A DNA stretch of 64,000 bases from Lachnospiraceae bacterium MD308 (lineage in GTDB: Bacteria; Bacillota; Clostridia; Lachnospirales; Lachnospiraceae): contig KE159796.1 of NCBI GenBank assembly GCA_000403475.2, positions 901,736 through 965,735 of the forward strand, read 5' to 3'. This document shows, one piece after another, positions 51,947 through 60,634 of this stretch. Under the pieces are notes generated by a model. The model was given only the letters and a program-made list of their open reading frames with translations, made no database searches and was not told the DNA's origin. Position numbers and translations under genes: made by a program. Numbering within the stretch: position 1 is the stretch's first letter; each line of letters starts with the position of its first letter.

Positions 51947-52014
51947 TTTACCTCAAAACACTGATTATTTTTATAATTTGAACATCCAGAAATCAAAATC
52001 TCGTAATATTATTT

Positions 52015-52043
52015 CAGACAGAACACAAAAAATGCTCTGCCTG
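52015..52043 (-). terminator. Terminator after the Rpn/PD-(D/E)XK gene
   Basis: On the minus strand CAGGCAGAGCA pairs with TGTTCTGTCTG (11 bp with two G-U pairs) around a T-rich loop, followed by AAATAATATT. It lies 7 bp after the stop codon. Confidence 0.6.
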
Positions 52044-52049
52044 GAATAT

Positions 52050-53009
52050 TTAACATATTTCTTTTAAGTACGTTTCTGCAGTTTCTTCTGTCAGACCAAA
52101 CTTTTCACAGATTTGTTTCAGAATAACGTCATTTGATATTTGCAGCTCTTTCAGTGTTAAAAGCATAGCTGTTATTCCTATATCAATTCCCTTTTGAATT
52201 CCTTTCTCCTCCACACCCTTACTCAAATTACACATAAGCGACACCTCACTTTCCAAGGCTTGAGTCATTTTAATATGAAAATCCTCCTCCAATATCTGGC
52301 ACTTATCCTGTGAACCTGTTTCCGTGGACAGAAGCACATTCAACAGTTTCAATAAATCCGTACCCGAATCTTCCTCTTTCCCAAGACAAATCATAACAGC
52401 CGCCATCAAATCATAATCTGCTTTCCGTTCCTTTACACTGCCCGCCAGATTTTCTTCCGCAATGTAATAACGGGTAATGCTGTTTTCACGGCTCTTTGGC
52501 GGATTCATACAAATCCATATGCTGTATACTTTTTTGATATTCTCGTAGTGAGCATTTGTAAACTCGGTTCCATATTGGGCGGAAATCATTCGACTGCAGT
52601 AATAGATTCCCCTTTTTATCAATGGGTAACCCGGATAAAAATCATTTTGGGCTTCTATATTAATAATTAAACGAATCAATTCCTCGGATACAGGAGCGAA
52701 TGCAAGAAATCGAATATCATAGAAGACCGTCCCTTCCGTCAAAGAAGTATCTTCGTTTCTGGCTCCCTGTATCATAGAAACACAATTGGATTCATCTGGG
52801 GCAACTGCCACTTCTCCCACCTGCGGTGTACCTTCAATATATTTTTCCGCAATCTCTTCCACATCACAGTCACGGTATTCTTCCAGGCAGTTCTTCATAA
52901 TCCATGCCAGAATAATCTTTTCCGAAAGCAGCCGCTTGCAGGCCGCGTCATAGCTGGCTTTCTCATCAGCCACACTGATATTTTTCGCTATTGTAGTATC
53001 TGTATTCAC
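52050..53009 (-). CDS. Rpn/PD-(D/E)XK nuclease family putative transposase
   Basis: A 319-residue protein from GTG 53009 (AAGGGGTGAGG site; the longer frame to 53066 has no such site). It fits the family of PD-(D/E)XK putative transposases widely repeated in gut Clostridia: DEKASYDAACKRLLSEKIILAWIM opening, a central IRFLAFAP segment with the INIEAQNDFYPGYPL stretch (E..Q of the nuclease core), and a Gln/Glu-rich helical tail. Such genes are recombination-linked nucleases of uncertain activity. No inverted repeats or target duplication were seen. Confidence 0.85.
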   Translation of the reverse strand: MNTDTTIAKNISVADEKASYDAACKRLLSEKIILAWIMKNCLEEYRDCDVEEIAEKYIEGTPQVGEVAVAPDESNCVSMIQGARNEDTSLTEGTVFYDIRFLAFAPVSEELIRLIINIEAQNDFYPGYPLIKRGIYYCSRMISAQYGTEFTNAHYENIKKVYSIWICMNPPKSRENSITRYYIAEENLAGSVKERKADYDLMAAVMICLGKEEDSGTDLLKLLNVLLSTETGSQDKCQILEEDFHIKMTQALESEVSLMCNLSKGVEEKGIQKGIDIGITAMLLTLKELQISNDVILKQICEKFGLTEETAETYLKEIC

Positions 53010-53132
53010 GGCCTCACCCCTTACTTTTACTGGTATTTTATCACACTTCATACGAACAGACCACAATATTTTTCAGTCTTTTAAAATAACCAGCTCTCCT
53101 TTATTTATAAGAATATACGTTCCTTTTCGCCC

Positions 53133-53612
53133 TTACTTATGATATGGCTCCCCATTGATAATCCGGAAACTCCGGTAAATCTGCTCCAGAAGGATCACCC
53201 GCATAAGCTGGTGGGGAAATGTCATCTTTGAAAAGCTCAATGCAAAGTCTGACCGCCTCCTCACTTCCTCCCCAAGCCCGATGGAGCCGCCGATGATAAA
53301 GATGATGTGGCTTTTCCCCTGCACGCCGAGGTTCTCGATTCTCTCCGCCAGCTTTTCCGAAGAAAGCAGTATGCCGTCTATCTCCAGCGTAATGATATAG
53401 GCATCATCACGCATGATTTTCAAAATACGCTCCCCTTCCCTCGCCCGGACCGCCTCCTCCATGGCGCTCCCAGCGTTGTCCGTAAGTTTCTCATCCGCCA
53501 CTTCCAAAAGCTCCAGCTTACAATATTTTCCAAGCCTCTTTGAGTACTCAGCCACGGCATCCCTTAAATATTTTTCTTTTAACTTTCCTACACTGACAAC
53601 TGTAATCTTCAC
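53133..53612 (-). CDS. rlmH: 23S rRNA pseudouridine-1915 N3-methyltransferase
   Basis: A 159-residue SPOUT methyltransferase that methylates pseudouridine 1915 in helix 69 of 23S rRNA. The AdoMet knot (FIIGGSIGLGEEV) and the conserved C-terminal EQIYRSFRIINGEPYHK are intact. Complete, single gene. Confidence 0.97.
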   Translation of the reverse strand: MKITVVSVGKLKEKYLRDAVAEYSKRLGKYCKLELLEVADEKLTDNAGSAMEEAVRAREGERILKIMRDDAYIITLEIDGILLSSEKLAERIENLGVQGKSHIIFIIGGSIGLGEEVRRRSDFALSFSKMTFPHQLMRVILLEQIYRSFRIINGEPYHK

Positions 53613-53766
53613 AACTGATTCCTTTCTGGATTCCTTTTTTTAACTTTTATAGCTCCGCCTATTATACTATATTTCCAGACAAAAGAATATTATAATCTTC
53701 TCAAATTAACTGGGAATTTCCGAAAATACTTGCTATAATATGATTATCAAAAAAGGAGCGGCTATT

Positions 53767-54285
53767 ATGGACAAGCATAAAATTACGTATCGGAATCCGA
53801 TGCCTGAAGAAGCTGAAAAAATTGTTGCATTTTATAATCAAGTAGGCGGAGAAACACCTTTCCTTAGTTTTATAAAAGACGAATACCCGTTAAGCATCAA
53901 GGAAGAGGAAGAATATATCAAAGGATTAAATGGCAATACAAACAATACGATGATACTTGCGCTGGACGGCAGTGAAATCGTCGGCCTTACGACCATTACA
54001 TCCACTCACAAAGTAAAATCGCGTCATGAAGGGGAACTTGGCATCGTCGTTGCAAAAAAATATCACGGGCAGGGAATCGGAACAGAGCTAATCCGACAGG
54101 CGATTGACTGGTGCAAGGGAAATGGTGTGACAACACGAATTCATCTGGATGTGAGCGCAGATAATCTGACCGCCATATCTATATACTTAAAGTTTGGTTT
54201 TGTCATGGAAGGATGTCTCAAAAACCAAACGCTTATTGACGGAAAATATTATGACACCTATGTTATGGGAATGATGTTAAATTAG
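53767..54285 (+). CDS. GNAT-family N-acetyltransferase
   Basis: A 172-residue acetyltransferase from ATG 53767 (AAAGGAG; nine upstream codons are open but lack a site). The acetyl-CoA motif A (ELGIVVAKKYHGQGIGTELI) and the ISIYLKFGFVMEG segment are typical of GNAT enzymes acting on small molecules, antibiotics or protein N-termini; the substrate is unknown. Followed 17 bp later by a YitT-like gene. Confidence 0.88.
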   Translation: MDKHKITYRNPMPEEAEKIVAFYNQVGGETPFLSFIKDEYPLSIKEEEEYIKGLNGNTNNTMILALDGSEIVGLTTITSTHKVKSRHEGELGIVVAKKYHGQGIGTELIRQAIDWCKGNGVTTRIHLDVSADNLTAISIYLKFGFVMEGCLKNQTLIDGKYYDTYVMGMMLN

Positions 54286-54302
54286 CTGCGAAGGAGACGA
54301 AT

Positions 54303-54887
54303 ATGAAACGAGCCTTAACCATCATCGTCGGAAATCTGCTGATTACCGGGGCATATGCATTCATTACCGTGCCAAACGAGATCATCAACGGCGGCGTCAC
54401 CAGCTTTTCCATGGTTCTCGGACAGGTATGCCAGATGGACATTTCTGTATTCGTCAATCTTCTGACACTGTTTTTGCTCCTTTTATGCCTGGTATTCCTC
54501 GGGAGGGAGTTCTTTGCAGGCAGCGTTTTAAGCTGCGCCTGCTACCTTTCCATGTTCACCTTTTTCCACAGTCTTGGCCTGAGCCTTCGCCTGCCGCTGC
54601 CTTTGTGCATCATGCTGGCCGGCATTTTAGTAGGCGCCGGCTATTACCTGTGCATCTGCGCGAAATCTACAGCCATAAGCTTTGACATCATCGCCCTCAT
54701 CCTGAACAAAAAGAATCCGAAAGTCAACATCGCCTACACCATGGGAATAATCAATACCGCTGTTCTTTTGACCGGATTTATGGTTTTCGGGCTGTCGTCC
54801 GTACTGTACGGAATCCTCTTTACTGTGATCCAGACATTTGTCCTGAATACGCTGCAAACCATTTTTGCTAAGCCATCTGAAGAGTAA
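54303..54887 (+). CDS. YitT/YczE-family membrane protein (short form)
   Basis: A 194-residue protein with five to six membrane helices and the GNLLITGAYAFITVPNEII start of the YitT group, but lacking the C-terminal DUF2179 domain of full-length YitT (about 280). Function unknown. AAGGAG precedes the start. Its 3' end overlaps the convergent gene by 20 bp, so no terminator fits between them. Confidence 0.82.
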   Translation: MKRALTIIVGNLLITGAYAFITVPNEIINGGVTSFSMVLGQVCQMDISVFVNLLTLFLLLLCLVFLGREFFAGSVLSCACYLSMFTFFHSLGLSLRLPLPLCIMLAGILVGAGYYLCICAKSTAISFDIIALILNKKNPKVNIAYTMGIINTAVLLTGFMVFGLSSVLYGILFTVIQTFVLNTLQTIFAKPSEE

Positions 54888-55476
54888 TGCCTAATAATTC
54901 CTGAAAATGCTGCGCCCACTCTTCTGTCTGGTAAAACAAGATGCAATTCTGCCATCCGTCGCTGGTTACATAAAGGCATTTTCCGGTATTGCACTCCTTT
55001 ATTACCTGATTCATATAAGTCAGCATTCCGGTATCGAACCAATCATACTCTACGTTCGCATCGTACCGGCAGACTTTTTCATTACATTGAAAACGGATTG
55101 TCTGGATACCCGTACCGGATTCAAAATCCACTCTACTGGCGTCCTCTTCTATATCCGTAAAAATGAAATCATCTTTTACAATTTTAGAAAGGCCCTCGAT
55201 AAAAGAGGTATACATCTCTTCAATCCCGAAAACCTCCATATCAAAAGAATAAATCTGCCCGGACATGCAAAACAATTCGTCTGTTTCTTTCTCGCGGATT
55301 CCTATTGCCAGATTATCCAAAAGCAACCCCAGAATCTCTTTTTCTTCCATGTCCTCAAGCATATCGGCAGGCATAGAAAGAACCGATTTTACAAGGGCAT
55401 TTTCCGCAATTACAGCGTCTATGCCTAAAGCTTTAAGTTTTTCCAGACTGTCATGAATAAATCCCTTCACATCCAT
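54868..55476 (-). CDS. Uncharacterised acidic cytoplasmic protein
   Basis: A 202-residue protein from ATG 55476, which has a perfect AGGAGG eight bases upstream (the frame is open to 55560 without a ribosome site). N-terminal helical half and a C-terminal alpha/beta half with IRFQCNEKVCRYDANVEYDWFD and LYVTSDGWQNCILFY. No family recognised. It follows the Nfn genes by about 130 bp and overlaps the YitT gene tail to tail. Confidence 0.7.
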   Translation of the reverse strand: MDVKGFIHDSLEKLKALGIDAVIAENALVKSVLSMPADMLEDMEEKEILGLLLDNLAIGIREKETDELFCMSGQIYSFDMEVFGIEEMYTSFIEGLSKIVKDDFIFTDIEEDASRVDFESGTGIQTIRFQCNEKVCRYDANVEYDWFDTGMLTYMNQVIKECNTGKCLYVTSDGWQNCILFYQTEEWAQHFQELLGITLQMA

Positions 55477-55604
55477 ACACTTTTCCTCCTCACTTGCTGT
55501 CTCCTCTGGAAATACGGAAAATAAAAGCTGCCGCACCAAGTGATTTACTCCATCATTCATGCGACAGCTCTTTTATTTACCAGAAATCTATTGTCTTAAT
55601 TTTT

Positions 55605-56993
55605 CTACTTTTTGCTGAGCAGCTCATGGATTCCCTTCGCACCGGCTTTTCCTGCGCCCATAGCCAGGATAACCGTCGCCGCGCCCGTAACCGCGTCGCC
55701 GCCTGCGAATACCGCAGCCTTGGAGGTCTGTCCGTTCTCTTCCTCCGCCACGATGCATTTCCTGCGGTTTGTCTCAAGGCCTTTGGTGGTAGACGCAATC
55801 AGCGGATTCGGTGAAGTTCCAAGAGACATGATCACCGTGTCAAGCTCAATCTCATACTCTGAACCCGGAATCTCTACCGGACGTCTTCTGCCGGACGCAT
55901 CCGGCTCGCCAAGTTCCATCTTGATCACAGTCATGCCTTTCACCCAGCCGTTCTCATCCACATGAATCTCCTTCGGGTTAGTAAGGAGGTCAAAGATCAC
56001 GCCCTCTTCCTTCGCATGGTGAACCTCTTCCACTCTGGCCGGGAGCTCTGCCTCGCTCCTGCGGTATACGATATGCACTTCCGCGCCGAGACGAAGAGCC
56101 GTCCTTGCAGCGTCCATGGCAACATTGCCGCCGCCCACGACCGCAACTTTCTTTCCGGCTGCAATAGGGGTATCGTAATTATCGTCAAAAGCTTTCATCA
56201 GGTTGCTTCTGGTCAGATACTCATTGGCAGAGAACACGCCGTTGGCCGTCTCGCCAGGGATTCCCATGAACATCGGAAGTCCGGCGCCGGAGCCGATGAA
56301 TACCGCCTCAAAATCCTCTTCCTCCATCAGCTGGTCGATGGTAGTGGATTTTCCGATGACAACGTTTGTCTCGAACTTAACGCCCAGCTCTTTTACTTTC
56401 TCAATCTCTTTCTTTACGACTTTCTCTTTCGGGAGACGGAACTCAGGGATTCCGTATACAAGCACGCCGCCAAGCTCGTGGAGCGCCTCAAATACCGTCA
56501 CTTCATAGCCAAGCTTTGCAAGGTCGCCGGCACAGGTAAGTCCGGACGGGCCGGAACCGATGACCGCTACTTTGTGGCCGTTTGTCTTATCTGCCTTAGC
56601 AGGCTTGATATCATGCTCAAGCGCATAGTCCGCAACGAACCGCTCCAGCTTTCCGATGGAAACCGGGTCTCCCTTGATGCCGCGGATGCATTTGCACTCG
56701 CACTGGGATTCCTGAGGACAGACACGTCCGCAGATCGCCGGCAGCGCGGAAGACTCGCCGATCACCTTGTAAGCCTCCTCGATATTTCCTTCCTTCACCT
56801 GGGAGATAAATCCCGGAATGTTGATGGCAACCGGACAGCCGGTGATGCACTTTGCATTTTTACAGTTAATGCAGCGTGCGGCCTCTTCCATAGCCTCTTC
56901 TTTATTGTAGCCGTAGCAAACTTCCTCGAAGTTTGCCGCTCTTTCTTTCGCGTCCTGCTCTCTGACAGGCACTCTCTTTAATACGTCCGCCAT
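55605..56993 (-). CDS. NfnB-type subunit, NADPH-dependent glutamate synthase-like
   Basis: A 462-residue iron-sulfur flavoprotein. N-terminal cysteines CINCKNAKCITGCP and CGRVCPQESQCECKC bind [4Fe-4S] clusters, followed by two dinucleotide folds (VIGSGPSGLTCAGDLAKLG; VVGGGNVAMDAARTALRLG). Annotated as glutamate synthase small chain, but paired with the following gene it most likely forms NfnAB, an electron-bifurcating NADH-dependent reduced ferredoxin:NADP+ oxidoreductase. The start is coupled to the upstream gene (1-bp overlap). Confidence 0.92.
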   Translation of the reverse strand: MADVLKRVPVREQDAKERAANFEEVCYGYNKEEAMEEAARCINCKNAKCITGCPVAINIPGFISQVKEGNIEEAYKVIGESSALPAICGRVCPQESQCECKCIRGIKGDPVSIGKLERFVADYALEHDIKPAKADKTNGHKVAVIGSGPSGLTCAGDLAKLGYEVTVFEALHELGGVLVYGIPEFRLPKEKVVKKEIEKVKELGVKFETNVVIGKSTTIDQLMEEEDFEAVFIGSGAGLPMFMGIPGETANGVFSANEYLTRSNLMKAFDDNYDTPIAAGKKVAVVGGGNVAMDAARTALRLGAEVHIVYRRSEAELPARVEEVHHAKEEGVIFDLLTNPKEIHVDENGWVKGMTVIKMELGEPDASGRRRPVEIPGSEYEIELDTVIMSLGTSPNPLIASTTKGLETNRRKCIVAEEENGQTSKAAVFAGGDAVTGAATVILAMGAGKAGAKGIHELLSKK

Positions 56994-57880
56994 TAGTTTT
57001 CACCTCCGCAATTGCCGCAGCCACCGTGATGGGTGTCGCCTTCCTGTACTTTCAGCATCGCACGTCCTTCCTGTGTCTTGTACATCTGCTGTCTCTTCAT
57101 CGCGTTGTCGAAGTCAACCAGATGTCCGTCAAACTCAGGGCCGTCCACGCATGCAAACTTCACCTCGCCGCCAACGATCACACGGCAGGCTCCGCACATG
57201 CCCGTGCCGTCAACCATGATGGGGTTCATACTTACAATAGTCGGGATCTCGTGTTTCTTCGTGGTCAGGCAGGTAAACTTCATCATGATCATCGGGCCGA
57301 TCGCCACGCAGACGTCATATTTGTTGCCCTTTTCCACCAGCTCGTCCACCATGGTCGTAACCATGCCCGCATGCCCGTATGTACCGTCGTCCGTACAGGG
57401 ATAGTAATTGCCGGCAACCGCCTCCATCTCTTTTTCCAGAATAAGTAGGTCTTTTGTCTTAGAGCCAACGATAACGTCAACGTCAATGCCGTGCTCCTTG
57501 AGCCATTTCACCTGGGGATATACCGGTGCCGCACCTACGCCGCCGGCTACGAAGAGGAATTTCTTCTTCTTAAGTTCTTCCACATCTTCCTCCACGAATT
57601 CAGACGGACGTCCTAAAGGTCCGGTGAAATCGCGGAAAGCATCTCCTGCCTTAAGGTTCGTCATCTTCGTGGTGGACGCCCCTACCGGCTGGAATACGAT
57701 CGTAACAATCCCTGCCTCCCTGTCGTAATCACAGATTGTAAGCGGGATCCTCTCGCCCTTCTCATCCATCTTCACAATGACGAACTGCCCCGGCTCGCAG
57801 TGCTTTGCCACGCGCGGAGCCTCAACGTCCATAAGATAAATGTTAGCAGCCAGCTTTTCTGCTTTTAATATCTTGTACAT
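56993..57880 (-). CDS. NfnA-type subunit, sulfide/dihydroorotate dehydrogenase-like FAD/NAD-binding protein
   Basis: A 295-residue protein with FAD- and NAD-binding domains (FVAGGVGAAPVYPQ) and a C-terminal [2Fe-2S] site (GMCGACRVIVGG and a following ACVDGPEFDGH). Directly upstream of the NfnB-type gene. The pair balances NADH, NADPH and ferredoxin pools in anaerobes. A near-consensus promoter (57914-57942) and an AGGAGG site precede it. Confidence 0.92.
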   Translation of the reverse strand: MYKILKAEKLAANIYLMDVEAPRVAKHCEPGQFVIVKMDEKGERIPLTICDYDREAGIVTIVFQPVGASTTKMTNLKAGDAFRDFTGPLGRPSEFVEEDVEELKKKKFLFVAGGVGAAPVYPQVKWLKEHGIDVDVIVGSKTKDLLILEKEMEAVAGNYYPCTDDGTYGHAGMVTTMVDELVEKGNKYDVCVAIGPMIMMKFTCLTTKKHEIPTIVSMNPIMVDGTGMCGACRVIVGGEVKFACVDGPEFDGHLVDFDNAMKRQQMYKTQEGRAMLKVQEGDTHHGGCGNCGGEN

Positions 57881-57913
57881 TTTATTTCCTCCTAATAATT
57901 TATGCTAAAGTAT

Positions 57914-57942
57914 ATTCTAATGTATTTATCAAAAAATATCAA
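57914..57942 (-). promoter_or_regulatory. SigA promoter of the nfnA-nfnB operon
   Basis: On the minus strand TTGATA (57942-57937), 17 bp, TAGAAT (57919-57914), 34 bp before the start ATG. Near-consensus spacing and hexamers. Confidence 0.7.
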
Positions 57943-58025
57943 GCAATTGGGTAAATACGATATCAAAATATTGCAAATTATACAGGCGGAAAATCTGAGA
58001 GTACGCATTATCAGATCATATATGA

Positions 58026-59138
58026 TTATTTGGCCGCTTTATCTTTCGGGAGTTTATCAACTGTCGTATACTCGCAGGAATCCCCTGCCGGATCTCCTAC
58101 CTGAACCGGATTGCCCCCGTCTAACTGCCACTGGTACCATCCGCCGTCATAGAGCGTCATGCCCTCCATGCCGCCTTCGTAGCATAAAAGCCACGGAATC
58201 GTCGCCCTCCAGCCGGTTCCGCAGTAAAAGGACAATTCATTGTCCGTCGTAAAATCGCAGTCCGACCACAGCTTGATCATCTCATCGTAGGTAATGTATG
58301 TTCCGTCCTCGTGCAGATACTCTTCCATATGATACGGGTCGCTCCCTGCATGGCCCCAGACGGCGCCTTTTGGCTCTCCCGCCGTGTCAATATAGCTATA
58401 TCCGCTTGTCTTTCCTTCAAATTCCTCCCTGCTCCGGATACTAACAAGTTTAAAATTATCATCCTTTTCAAGCTTTTCTTTCGCATCCTCCATAGACAGC
58501 CAGTATTCCGGATGCGCCGGAACTGTCGTTCCGAACTCTTTAGCAGGAGTTGGCTCTACCATATCTTTTTCAAGTTTATATCCTGCTTTTTTCCACGCGT
58601 CAAGCCCTCCGTTCAGGACTTTCACGTCTTCCACTCCCGCCCAGAGATACGCATAGGCCACGCGGCACACTTCCGACACGTCAATGCCGTATAAGATAAC
58701 CGTCTTATCCTTCGTCACCCCGACATCAAGCATTCCTTTTTCCACAACTTCCGGTTCAGACAGATTCCAATACGGCTCGCTCTCCACACTTGACGTATCT
58801 ACATGGACTGCTCCCGGAAGATGGCCGTCCTTGTAAGTAGGACTTTCTTCAACTGCCCCCCAGGATACTTCCAGGATCATATAGTTGTCCGACTCATCCT
58901 CTTTGCCGTCAATAACGCCCTGCACCCATTCCGGAGTGACAAAAACCTTCTTTTGCTCTGCCGGTTCATCAGCTTTCCCGTCGTCTTCCTGATTTTCCGC
59001 CGTCGCCCCTTCTTGTTCTTCCGTCTGCGTTTCCGTCTTGTCTTCCTCTGTGGCCTCAGAGCCGCCGGAACTGCACCCTGCCGCCAGCATTCCCACCAGC
59101 GCTGCCGTAAGCAGCATAGCCAAAATCTTTCTTTTCAT
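58026..59138 (-). CDS. Rhodanese-type sulfurtransferase lipoprotein
   Basis: A 370-residue protein from ATG 59138 (AGGAGG site). A signal peptide ends in the lipobox LAAGC (Cys at about 22), so it is outside the membrane, followed by an Asp/Glu/Thr-rich linker (about 27-60) and two rhodanese domains (about 68-190 and 215-350). The catalytic Cys lies in the C-terminal domain (FYCGTGWRA, about 306). It may move sulfur from thiosulfate-like donors or sense extracellular thiols. No sulfur-metabolism gene is adjacent. A TTGACA -35 box with 17-bp spacing lies upstream. Confidence 0.85.
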   Translation of the reverse strand: MKRKILAMLLTAALVGMLAAGCSSGGSEATEEDKTETQTEEQEGATAENQEDDGKADEPAEQKKVFVTPEWVQGVIDGKEDESDNYMILEVSWGAVEESPTYKDGHLPGAVHVDTSSVESEPYWNLSEPEVVEKGMLDVGVTKDKTVILYGIDVSEVCRVAYAYLWAGVEDVKVLNGGLDAWKKAGYKLEKDMVEPTPAKEFGTTVPAHPEYWLSMEDAKEKLEKDDNFKLVSIRSREEFEGKTSGYSYIDTAGEPKGAVWGHAGSDPYHMEEYLHEDGTYITYDEMIKLWSDCDFTTDNELSFYCGTGWRATIPWLLCYEGGMEGMTLYDGGWYQWQLDGGNPVQVGDPAGDSCEYTTVDKLPKDKAAK

Positions 59139-59165
59139 CAATTGTTCCTCCTCACTTTTGTACTT

Positions 59166-59194
59166 TCATAGCGCTTTTCATGCTATCATGTCAA
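59166..59194 (-). promoter_or_regulatory. Possible promoter of the rhodanese lipoprotein gene
   Basis: Minus strand TTGACA (59194-59189), 17 bp, CTATGA (59171-59166). The -35 is perfect, the -10 is weak. Confidence 0.45.
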
Positions 59195-59279
59195 AATGAG
59201 CCAGTCCAATCGATAATTATTATATTTGACCTAATATTATAAAAAATATCAATCTATCTAAGGCAACATCATGTACCCT

Positions 59280-60623
59280 TTAAAACTCAAGCCGCCCGGC
59301 AAGATAAACCGGAACAGTCCTCTTCTTTCCTTCAATACCTCCATAGGTATTTCCTTTCAGGAGATATAGGTACTGAATCTTCCCATCCTCCAGCATTTGA
59401 CTGGCAGTTTTCCCGATAGCACGTCCTGCTTTTACCTCAATACCATAATTTATATAATCCTGCCTGCTGTTTACAAAGAAATCCAACTCACCGTCCTTAT
59501 ACAATGCATAAAGAGGCGTCACACCGGCAATCTCCAAAGCATCCGCTTTTTTCTTCAAATACAGGTAAACAAAATTTTCATTAATGACACCGGCAATAAC
59601 ATCTGGCTGCACGCCTGCCATACTCAAAAAATGCCCCGCCACCCCTAAATCTCTGAAATAAAACCGACAGTTCGGCGTAACGTCCAGCATATTCCCTTCA
59701 TTCACCCGTCCGCAATAACCAATAACATCGGAACGGCAAAACCATGCGATTGCCTGATTGACGCTTTTTTTTGTAACCCGGTTGCTGTCAGCGCGAAAAA
59801 GTACCGAAGACAACTCTTTCACCAGATCTGGTGACCCTTTCTTCTCCCTTACCATTGTCTGTGCAATCAATGGCAGCATCTGCTCTAAAAGCCCCATCTC
59901 AAGGATGTTGTCAAAATACCGTTCCGATTCCTCCACAAATATCTGTATGATATGCGATATTTCTCTCCTGCATTCCGAAATATCACCTGTCGCAAAATAT
60001 TTCCTCACAACCGCAGGATAACCTCCTATTTTGCAGTAACTATCATATAAAGATTTCAGCAGATCATAAGTTTCATGGCTGTCTTTTCCATACAGATCTA
60101 TCTGCTCATACAGCTCCCGCTTTCCGGCCGCCTGCAAAAACTCTTCATAAGACAATGTATTAAGTTCCATTGTATCTATATCTCCTGCCGGGAGAAAATA
60201 TTCCTTCCCGACCGTCTTTCCAAGATAACTTCCTGTAACAATAAAATGTGCCCTGAATTCCCTTGCAAATTGCCGGATAAGAGAAAACACTCTCGCAGAT
60301 TCCTGTATTTCATCAATCACCACTACTGTATCTTCTGCATCCGTAAAATTCTTATCAAACAATTTCAATGCCTTATGAATCGGTTTCTCAATACGCTCCT
60401 CTCCGGGTTTCCATCTAACTGCCTGATCAAGGCACGCAATAAATTCTCTCCCCGATGTCTGCATCATATTGATATAGAAAAAATCTTTATAGTTCTCTTT
60501 TGCAAACTTTGTCAGTATATATGTTTTCCCAACCTGACGCGCGCCGCTTACTTCCAGTACCTTTCCTGAATTCCGGCGTTTCCATTGAACCAGACAATCA
60601 TAAATATCTCTCTTTAAATCCAT
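59280..60623 (-). CDS. AAA-family ATPase with DUF4143 domain
   Basis: A 447-residue ATPase: N-terminal P-loop (SGARQVGKTYI, about residues 25-35) and Walker B (VVVIDEIQES) in the AAA_14 fold, then the DUF4143 C-terminal part ending in a PD-(D/E)XK-like core (GELDFFVNS...YGIEVKAG). The family is common and multicopy in gut Clostridia, with unclear function. It follows the truncated ATP-binding gene by 11 bp. Intact frame. Confidence 0.9.
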   Translation of the reverse strand: MDLKRDIYDCLVQWKRRNSGKVLEVSGARQVGKTYILTKFAKENYKDFFYINMMQTSGREFIACLDQAVRWKPGEERIEKPIHKALKLFDKNFTDAEDTVVVIDEIQESARVFSLIRQFAREFRAHFIVTGSYLGKTVGKEYFLPAGDIDTMELNTLSYEEFLQAAGKRELYEQIDLYGKDSHETYDLLKSLYDSYCKIGGYPAVVRKYFATGDISECRREISHIIQIFVEESERYFDNILEMGLLEQMLPLIAQTMVREKKGSPDLVKELSSVLFRADSNRVTKKSVNQAIAWFCRSDVIGYCGRVNEGNMLDVTPNCRFYFRDLGVAGHFLSMAGVQPDVIAGVINENFVYLYLKKKADALEIAGVTPLYALYKDGELDFFVNSRQDYINYGIEVKAGRAIGKTASQMLEDGKIQYLYLLKGNTYGGIEGKKRTVPVYLAGRLEF

Positions 60624-60634
60624 CTCGCACTCTC

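Noticed and set aside
52050-53009. Treating the Rpn/PD-(D/E)XK gene as an intact insertion sequence
   Set aside because: No terminal inverted repeats or target duplication seen around it; only the coding gene is supported.
55962-56981. Plus-strand 339-codon open frame
   Set aside because: Antisense to the NfnB-type gene, rich in His and Arg as expected of a shadow frame, with no domain.
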